This document shows, piece by piece, positions 56,802 to 64,000 of a stretch of DNA of 64,000 bases (position 1 is the stretch's first letter; each line of letters begins with the position of its first letter). The stretch lies in assembly GCA_026874595.1 (NCBI GenBank), contig CM049306.1, forward strand, positions 44,454,019 to 44,518,018. Direction: 5' to 3'. Under the pieces are notes generated by a model that was not told the origin of the DNA, did not search any database, and worked only from the letters and a program-made list of their open reading frames with translations. Origin of the DNA: Sipunculus nudus. Taxonomy: Eukaryota; Annelida; Sipuncula; Golfingiida; Sipunculidae. Both the position numbers and the translations under genes were made by a program.

Positions 56802-59800
56802 GTGGGTGTGACAATTGCCTCCACCAGGATGGAACTATGCGGGGTCTGTCTAAAACGCGGAGAATCCGCGGAGAGATGGAGAATTCGCGGAGAATTTGCG
56901 GAGAATTCGTGGAGAATTGGCGGAGAGTTTTTATATTCAATGATACTTTTAAATCCACATTAAAATCACTTAAAACCCCCAACCATATTACTCTTAACAT
57001 ATTTGCACACTAATAGATGAACGAAATAATTTTAAAAATCTCTATATAATTAAGCATTTTATGCTTAACAATGTAGACTCGCCGCCGAGTGAATGCGTTA
57101 CACAAAATCTAACACCCGTCTAAGTCACCAGCTGACACTGACAGATCTTTAGACGAAAACGCAAAACACCTAATATTTGAACAGTTTATTGTGCAAACAA
57201 TAACAAAACCATGCACGTGTATCAAATTTACAGGTGTTAAACGATATATATAATATGATTAATAAATCATAATTTTACCTACATTTATTGATAGATAAAA
57301 AAAACACTATCACTATTTATAGTGTATGGACCCAATTTACATGCACAGATAAAAGGTGAAACACAAACATTCGACTTTACACACTTTATACACAAAATAA
57401 TAGATTGCCCCTTTAAGCTAATGAATCAACTTGGCAGTAGGATAAAATAAAATTAAAAGAAAAAATAGTAAATATATATTGTAATCACAGGTAAAGAATT
57501 TAATTTTCTTATTCTGTACAAAATACACCACACCTTTCTGGCCATAACAATACAGAGTATAATAATAAAAAAATTAAAACTATAGCACAATGTACACATA
57601 CATACAGCAATAGTACATGAACTTATTTGTAAAATCTTCACAAAACCATTTCATTTTTTAATTGTTTTAGTTATTTTAAAGGCATATGCACATTTAAAAT
57701 GAAACGATTTATCACATTTTTTCATTTTTTTTCACAACTAATCATGTCTTCGAATAAATCTCCTAATCATCATTTACTTTCAATCCCAATGGTCACAGTT
57801 GCATTATATTTAGGTTAGGTAGGTTTTGGTATTCCAGGAGAACGTTTTGCTTGAGGAAATGGTGTAAAAATGCCTGAATCGTAACGAGAAACTAAGTGTT
57901 GTTGCATCAATCCATTGTTAAAATGTTCAATTTGTTTAATTTCTAGATTGAAACGAAAATCAACTGCATTTGCAATCACAAATAGTCCACAGTCTCCTGA
58001 TGCTATATTCGTTGTCTCAGGCATGGCACAAATAAAATCTTAAGAGAAGAACTGAGAGCTGAATTTTACATTAATGTACAGATTTTTAATAATTATGGTA
58101 ACTTAACAGATACGTTTATATGTGAAGAGTAATATAGTTGGAGATTTGAAGTAATTGTAACGTGTATTTAAAAGTATTATTGCGTATAAAAACTCTCCGC
58201 AATTTCTCCACGAATTCTCCGCGAATTCTCCATCTCTCCGCGGATTCTCCGCGTTTTAGATAGACCCACTATGCGTTAATCTCCGTTCGTGTGTGTCTGT
58301 GTGTTTGAGTGCGTGCTTTTTCACAACATTTATTAAGCAATCATAAAAGGAATCTCATGAAATTTGCAGGGCATGCACGAATGAACCTGGGAATATGGGC
58401 CGGATAAGTGAATGCCAAATTGGTTTTGGGAGCATCCATCAATGGGGACCCCCACATGGCAGAAGCTTGCATTCCGTAGAATGTAGATTTATTGTAAAAA
58501 AGGCTCATGTAAATACGACTACTCGGTGTTTTCTTTCCACGTATCAGTTTAAGCCCATTACCAAGTTCTAGAAATATGGAATCAGTGAAAATTTTTAAAT
58601 TTAAAAATATGCTAAGGTTTCATCTGGATTTTCAAAAACCTTATTTACAGTCACAGGCAAAATGGCTCCATTGACATCTTTTCGGATAAACACACGCTGG
58701 CGACAATTGCGTAGGTTTCTACCTCGGTGGATGACCATTTTTATTGTGGAGGGCTGAGGTAACCATTTTTTTATGCTTACTTAACTAAATACTATGTACG
58801 TCTGCAGAATTTGGATTACGTGACACGGTCTTACATGCGATGATTTTGGCTTCTACAAGGCCCGGTGTACTATCCCTGCGGGTCATGGATGTGTTAGGGC
58901 TACCCCCATTGCTGAGTCAAAACACCGAGGAACCCCGGAAAGGCGCACTAGTTTGTGTGTGAAACACGACTGTTTGGCACTGTCTCCCAGTATCAGACTT
59001 TAAGCCATGTGTTCTACCTCTAAACCTCTGAAGCAGGTTCGATGCCTAGCCGTGACAACACGACTCAGTAGGCTATCGGATAATTCGGCTGGTAAGCCTA
59101 CTCTGGCGCCAGTGATTTGGTCGTAATGCCAGAGGGTTGATATGACGCTAGTTCGATGCCATACATCATAATAATTCGTGTAAATTAAACATACAATCAA
59201 GCATATTACATATTACCCGTTCAGCATTTCGCAGGTGAAGAAAATTGTATTCCAAATACGAATGATGCTTACGTGTTTTATAATAGATAAATCTGTGATA
59301 GCCCCTTCGCGAAAAATTGTCCTAATGCTTCATCGGGAAATATGAGATATGACCCCTTAGGTCACACATGACATAGTTCCAGACAGATAAAAACCAAATA
59401 ACCTGAAATTCCCGGGGGGTAACCACAGGGCAGTTGAGTGAAAACGGTCGGATATCACCACCGTGAATTATAATTAGATTTTGACAATTTTAACAATTTT
59501 ATTTTAGGAATATGCACTGGTCATTTCTATGGATTGACACTTTTAAAAGTATCATTCATACTTCGTGTTCCAAAAATCGACATCAAATGATACTTGTAAA
59601 ATAAGTTATAATGTTACTTTTGTACAGGCGTACGCCGACGCGGGGGCTGAGATCAATGAGAGCCTTAGTGAGGCGTCCCTGATCACCGGCGTCAAACAAG
59701 TACCGATTGACCTCCTGGAGGCTGATAAGACCTACGCCTTCTTCTCTCACACCATCAAGGCCCAGGAGGCCAATATGCCACTGTTGGATTCCATCCTAGA

Positions 59801-60785
59801 AAAGGTAAACCAAAATGTCAACATTTTCTGACGGGCTTGCTATCACGCAAAATGTAAAAAGAGATCTCAGTGCGGATTAGACCGATAGTTATATATATAT
59901 ATATAACATAATAGGCCAGAAAAGGCCGATTCCAAAACACACATTATGTTCGTTTTGTTTATATCCACATGTTTACAACAAAACAAGGGGGGGGGGGCTG
60001 CTAAAACAATCCAATCATTCAGCAAGAACATATGATATCAAGTCAAAGTTTTCAACTGCCGCCCAAAAGCACCCTACCACCTTAGTTTATAGGTTTTACT
60101 GTCTGTCAGCATTGCCGCATGTACTTTCTTCACTGACAACTATTAGATAAACAAGCTCATACATCCGTTACAGAGGCGCTGTGATCAGTTATCTAAAGTC
60201 TATTTATACTAGTGGTGGGAATAGGTTCCCTTTCCATAACCAATCATCAGTTTGACCAAACTTATCGATGATTGATTATTAATTAATTCAGACAAATGTA
60301 AGGAAATATGCAGTTATCTGTGTAACTACTTTCTTAACCAAGCCTGCATGTTTTTGTTATTCTACCTTAAGAATAGAAGCTTTAGTCTTTTTGATATTTT
60401 CCTATTATTACTAAGATATGCTATACAAAGTATCAATTTAATAAATTATAATAATCAAGAATTAAACCACAATGCAGGACGTCTCTTTAATTGCTTGCCC
60501 TCAAACTTCCGTGTATTATTTTAACAGCCGACATGTATACTGGTTTCACAGCCCTGCCAGAAAAATTACAGGCTCGTATTTTTTTGTGTGTAAAAGTTAA
60601 AAAAACAGTAATTAAAAGCTAAATATATAATTAATCATGCATAACGTTAACTGCCCGGGTAATTGTTTCTATTTGTTTTAGGTTTGAAAACTAGGTCACT
60701 TTTGATTGATTTTCAGTGCCAGTTATCAGCTTGAAATAATAAAATATTGTGACAGACATCAACTTTTTGCACCTGACCTGTAATG

Positions 60786-60849
<64 letters not shown>

Positions 60850-63800
60850 AGCGGTTATGTGTAATTTAAGACCATACTTATTTTTGTAATATAACCCATG
60901 AATTTTAAGGCTTATATCTCATATTTTTTTCAAGTCTATTGTCACTTTCTTCGTTAAAAAAAACTAATGTACAAGCAAACTGCACTGGAAAAAAAATCAT
61001 CAATGACTGAATGAGCAGTGTTGATCGCTATCTTGTCTATATCCAAACAAGAAACGCCCTACGATCAGGTTTATTTTTAAGGTTAATAATGAAATGAAAT
61101 AAATTTACAAAGACAGTTAAAAAGAAACACCACCTAAAAAGACTGTTCTTTGCATGTTCTGATCAACTGTTGCTGGTAGCAAGGGTTCGACAGAAATCGG
61201 CCTGCTCGCAAAACCGTCATGATCGCTTCAGAACCGATAAAATCACGCAATTCTTGCAATACCAAACATTTGATTTGTGTACATCGTGCGTAAGACATCG
61301 TCAGTTGCAGGTTCCTTTAAATAAGCCGGCGTCATTAGCTTAATATTCTTACGGTGGCAAAATTGTTACCACCGTATAGGCGACACGATGTCAGTGAACA
61401 TTTTCCCGCCTAAATAGTCATGAATGAAGTCACATTGGGCGAATTTTAACTACGAACCGCTTATTGGCTCTCTGTCTGTGACACGTGACCTCCCCGCAAG
61501 TCACTAGAATGATTACGTTGACGAGACAGGTGTTAATTCATGTCACCGCGTCACATTATTTAGATGCAAAAATCGGTCAGTTGGCAGCATGAATGTCGGG
61601 ATAACTTTCATTTAATGCGACGAACTTCCGCTTTATTTGAAATCAAATGAGAACCATTTCCTATCGCACAATATTTTTTCCTGGCATCATTTAAAGAGAT
61701 TATTCAAATAGAATATCGCGAAATTGGCACAGACGTGGAGAATTTGTGGAGCATTTTAACGCCAATATTATGTAATGTATATCTCGTTGGAAAACTCCCC
61801 CTAAATCTGCAGCTCCCTGCCAGTTATCAAAGGTTTATTAAGCCCTCTGTTCTCGCATCTACCGTGTCAAACACGTTATTCGGGAACACAGACTCATTAT
61901 TTGAAGCGCGGAATGTTGTAAAAATTGCAACATCATTTTTTTCCCTGTAAAATGAAGGAATCTGGAAAAAACAATCATGATAATGATGTAATCGATTGTT
62001 GCCTTTGGTAACTGAGCGCTTGAAAGTGGCAGTGAAGCGACTGAGTTCCGATAAAACTCGATGATCGGCCCACCACTAATTAACCTGTTCACAGAGTAAG
62101 CGAAAAAATAACATAAGTTCTACAGAATAGGTAGATGGATAGCTGGCTTTAATAAAAAAACCGCAGCAGTTATCGCACCTTGGAGCAACGTGCCTGTTGT
62201 AGAGCGATAATATATAACGTATTGACCAAGTCTGTGAAAAGATTAGACACACCAACTGTTCTATAATTGCCTGGCATATCTTGATAGACTCTCGCGTTAT
62301 TTTAAATATATGGAAGGGATATTCTGTGCTACGCTATCCCCTAGTCCCCTACCAAATGACGTCCATGCGAGATATCCGTGCTGTCTTATTGATGGTGTAA
62401 GAGTAAAATTCGCTTTCTCGTTAGAACATAACCCTGGTTGACTATGAGAAGATGGTGGACGACCAAGGACGGAGGACCGTTGCCTTCGGGAAGTACGCCG
62501 GTGTATCCGGGATGATCAGTATCCTCCATGGCCTGGGACTCAGACTGCTCGCCCTCGGACACCATACGCCTTTTCTGGTAGGGTTGGATGTAGTCACGAA
62601 AATATAACATTAAGGCCTTTTTAAAATAAACTAACCAGAGTCATGATACAAGTCATAATAGAATACCCATTCTAAGGGTCAGATCAAAATATTTGCTGTG
62701 TGGTAGTACTATGACATAATAGGCTGATATGATCGTGTTGTTTTTGCTTAATAATGCAGAAAAATGTTTGTTACACAAAATTTATGGTGGTTACTATCTA
62801 ATGGAAACTCAAATAACTGATTCCCTTGACTTCGTACTGTTAGTATGAAGTATGTTTACTGGGCCAGTTTAAAACCGACCAGGTGTGTTTATATTATGTG
62901 CACATACGAACATATGGTGAAGCAAACGGGAGGAGAGGAACAAATTGAGATGCAACTTTCCAAAACTTTTAAGAGCGATTATAATATCAAGGCCTGCCCA
63001 AGGGACAGTAATGGCCGTGAAATGCCTGCATGTGCTTTTGTTAAGTTTTAAAAGTATCCGCTAGAAGACAGCAACACATGCATATACATTGGAATATATC
63101 TAGAATCACAAATGTTTCCGTCTTATCGTGAAATACAAGTGTAGCTATTGAGACAAAATTAAATATAAAACAATGTAAAGATCCATGGCTTGTATGTTGT
63201 TGAAATAGGAAATCTATATGACTGTCAATTTGTCCAGGTATCATGTTTCAATTTTAGCAAATTTAGAATATTTAGCGTGGATGACATATTTTGATATTTA
63301 ACCATACGTTTGCAGAATGTGGGACCACCACATAACTACCACAATACGAGCATGGCTAAACAAGCAATCAGAGAGGCGGGCTACGAGATCTCACTCGGCT
63401 TGATACCGAATTCCATTGGTCCGCTCGTGTTTGTCTTTACCGGATCCGGAAATGTATCACAGGTAACTGTGTCAAGAAAAGAAAATATTTAATACAATGT
63501 CCATTTAAATAATTTTAATTCAAACATCCTAAACATGAAAATGAATGATTGGTCGTGATTCTAAATAATTCCGTACATTCTTAAAGTGTAATTGGTACAT
63601 TTATTCAATAATTCATACATTTTAAGATACTTGAACATTTATAGAATCATTTTCCGTGTCAAGAATATATGAAGATTTTCAAAATGTAACAGAAACCATT
63701 TGTTTATCATAAAATTATACATATAAAGTGTAACATACAGCTGGTATGAATGTAGATTTTTCCTGATACTCCTGGTCCTTTTATGGACACCATGTATGAA

Positions 63801-64000
63801 TAAAAGGTTTCCGTGTAGAACCCAAATGGGTTATTCACAGTGGACTGAGTGGGGAACAATGAAGTGGTTACATTGTAGAGTTATATGTTATAATGTATGT
63901 ACAGTTCTATAAGAAGAATAAATTATTAACATAGTCAGTTTTGTTGTATTAATCATTTAACAGGGTGCCCAAGAAATTTTCCAGGAACTCCCACACGAGT
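56565..64000 (+). CDS. AASS: Alpha-aminoadipic semialdehyde synthase, N-terminal LKR part (gene 2; continues past window)
   Basis: Five exons in phase 0 throughout: 56565-56801, 59628-59804, 62425-62577, 63316-63462 and 63964-64000 (partial), about 250 residues. LKR condenses lysine with 2-oxoglutarate to saccharopine, using NADPH, in the mitochondrial matrix. The first ~30 residues ([20 protein letters not shown] and on) are Arg/Ser/Gln-rich with no acidic residue, as in a mitochondrial leader. The mature start is [20 protein letters not shown], followed by [59 protein letters not shown] and [20 protein letters not shown]. These are family hallmarks of the AlaDh/PNT-like LKR fold. The Met at 56565 is chosen because the leader fits and it lies just after a possible acceptor; the frame is open a little upstream. 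Intron 1 (2.8 kb) contains a 1.43-kb transposon. No damage is seen in the exons. Confidence 0.93.
56834..56841. repeat. 8-bp target duplication ACTATGCG (left)
   Basis: Repeated exactly at 58268-58275, immediately outside the inverted ends of the intron 1 transposon. Confidence 0.9.
56842..58267 (-). mobile_element. TIR DNA transposon remnant (1,426 bp) in AASS gene 2 intron 1
   Basis: Inverted ends of about 110 bp start GGGTCTGTCTAAAACGCGG (left) and end ...CGTTTTAGATAGACCC (right). The TIRs are built from repeated CGGAGAATTCG/GCGGAGA motifs and then AATACTTTTAAAT. A perfect 8-bp duplication flanks them. The interior encodes a Ulp1-like fragment at 57815-58024. The 8-bp duplication together with a Ulp1-type peptidase recalls Zisupton/KDZ-class transposons; that assignment is an inference, because no transposase domain remains. 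Confidence 0.85.
57815..58024 (-). pseudogene. Ulp1/C48 cysteine-peptidase-like C-terminal fragment
   Basis: The - strand frame has [20 protein letters not shown] and then [12 protein letters not shown]. The string Gx-DCGLFxIAxA followed by MRQHL-like residues is the catalytic-Cys end of Ulp1-type (SUMO-protease-like) C48 peptidases found in transposons and invertebrate gene families. Only about 69 residues survive; the His and Asp of the triad are missing upstream. A decayed gene of the surrounding transposon is the likeliest reading. Confidence 0.65.
58276..59627 (+). other. Intron 1 of AASS gene 2, right part
   Basis: No gene. 58860-59170 has GGTTCGATGCC-like B-box strings twice (59037 and near 59150), but no convincing tRNA fold. 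Confidence 0.5.
59628..59804 (+). CDS. AASS: AASS gene 2 exon 2: [16 protein letters not shown]
   Basis: Acceptor TTTGTACAG, donor GTAAAC; 59 codons: [20 protein letters not shown], then [14 protein letters not shown] and [20 protein letters not shown], an almost invariant AASS segment. Confidence 0.93.
59805..62424 (+). other. Intron 2 of AASS gene 2 (2.6 kb)
   Basis: AT-rich, with a G run near 59988-59998, (TA)n at 60791-60846 and a short inverted repeat TACGGTGG...CCACCGTA at about 61350-61376. No additional exon recognised. Confidence 0.6.
60791..60846. repeat. (TA)n microsatellite
   Basis: About 28 TA units inside intron 2 of AASS gene 2. Confidence 0.95.
62425..62577 (+). CDS. AASS: AASS gene 2 exon 3: DYEKMVD...[18 protein letters not shown]
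   Basis: Acceptor CTCGTTAG, donor GTAGGG; 51 codons with [20 protein letters not shown] and [19 protein letters not shown]. Confidence 0.92.
62578..63963 (+). other. Introns 3 and 4 of AASS gene 2
   Basis: 62578-63315 and 63463-63963; plain AT-rich introns, nothing else recognised. Confidence 0.7.
63316..63462 (+). CDS. AASS: AASS gene 2 exon 4: [20 protein letters not shown]
   Basis: Acceptor CGTTTGCAG, donor GTAACT; 49 codons. [11 protein letters not shown] is the start of the nucleotide-binding turn of LKR. Confidence 0.93.
63964..64000 (+). CDS. AASS: AASS gene 2 exon 5 (partial): [12 protein letters not shown]
   Basis: Acceptor ATTTAACAG; twelve codons [12 protein letters not shown] before the window ends. 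Direct continuation of the LKR frame. Confidence 0.88.

Noticed and set aside
58860-59170. tRNA or tRNA-SINE suggested by two GTTCGATGCC strings
   Set aside because: No acceptor-stem pairing, no clear A box at the right distance and no pol III terminator in place.

Overview
This window looks like nuclear DNA of a molluscan, most likely bivalve, animal. The evidence is GT-AG split genes with short exons and long AT-rich introns, a Ty3/Gypsy element of invertebrate type, many MITEs, long (TA)n tracts, and repeat families carrying GGTGGCGCCACC or GCGCCCCCTAGCGG boxes together with TGACCTTGACC strings. The taxon is an inference; no species can be read from the sequence.

Two protein-coding genes can be supported. 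Both are on the + strand and both encode parts of alpha-aminoadipic semialdehyde synthase (AASS), the bifunctional mitochondrial enzyme that starts lysine degradation. Gene 1 (4878-15018) contributes the last eleven exons, covering the whole saccharopine dehydrogenase (SDH) half; its 5' part lies upstream of the window. Gene 2 (56565-64000) contributes the first five exons: a mitochondrial leader and the start of the lysine-ketoglutarate reductase (LKR) half. It runs off the right edge. Because the SDH half comes before the LKR half, these cannot be one gene in normal order. The simplest reading is a head-to-tail AASS duplication.

Layout. 1-4877: upstream intron or flank of gene 1, with a ~340-bp tandem array. 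4878-15018: gene 1, with a 34-bp minisatellite grown from an exon/donor junction and TIR-bounded elements in its 3.2-kb last intron. 15019-21043: 3' flank with dispersed repeats. 21049-26973: a structurally complete but broken Gypsy element on the - strand (215-bp LTRs, CTCTC target duplication), carrying two nested MITEs with their own target duplications. 26979-42140: gene-free DNA with at least four further MITEs, (TA)n tracts and a short + oriented copy of the repeat family that dominates later. 42140-56225: a 14-kb higher-order repeat domain, ending in 3.68 copies of a 1,274-bp unit that look identical. 56565-64000: gene 2, whose first intron holds a 1.43-kb TIR transposon with an 8-bp target duplication and a Ulp1/C48-peptidase-like remnant.

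No tRNA, rRNA, CRISPR or bacterial-type feature was supported. The strongest observations are the exon-junction minisatellite, the opposed clusters of CTCF-like motifs in the repeats between the two AASS genes, the nested transposons dated by target duplications, and the AASS tandem itself.
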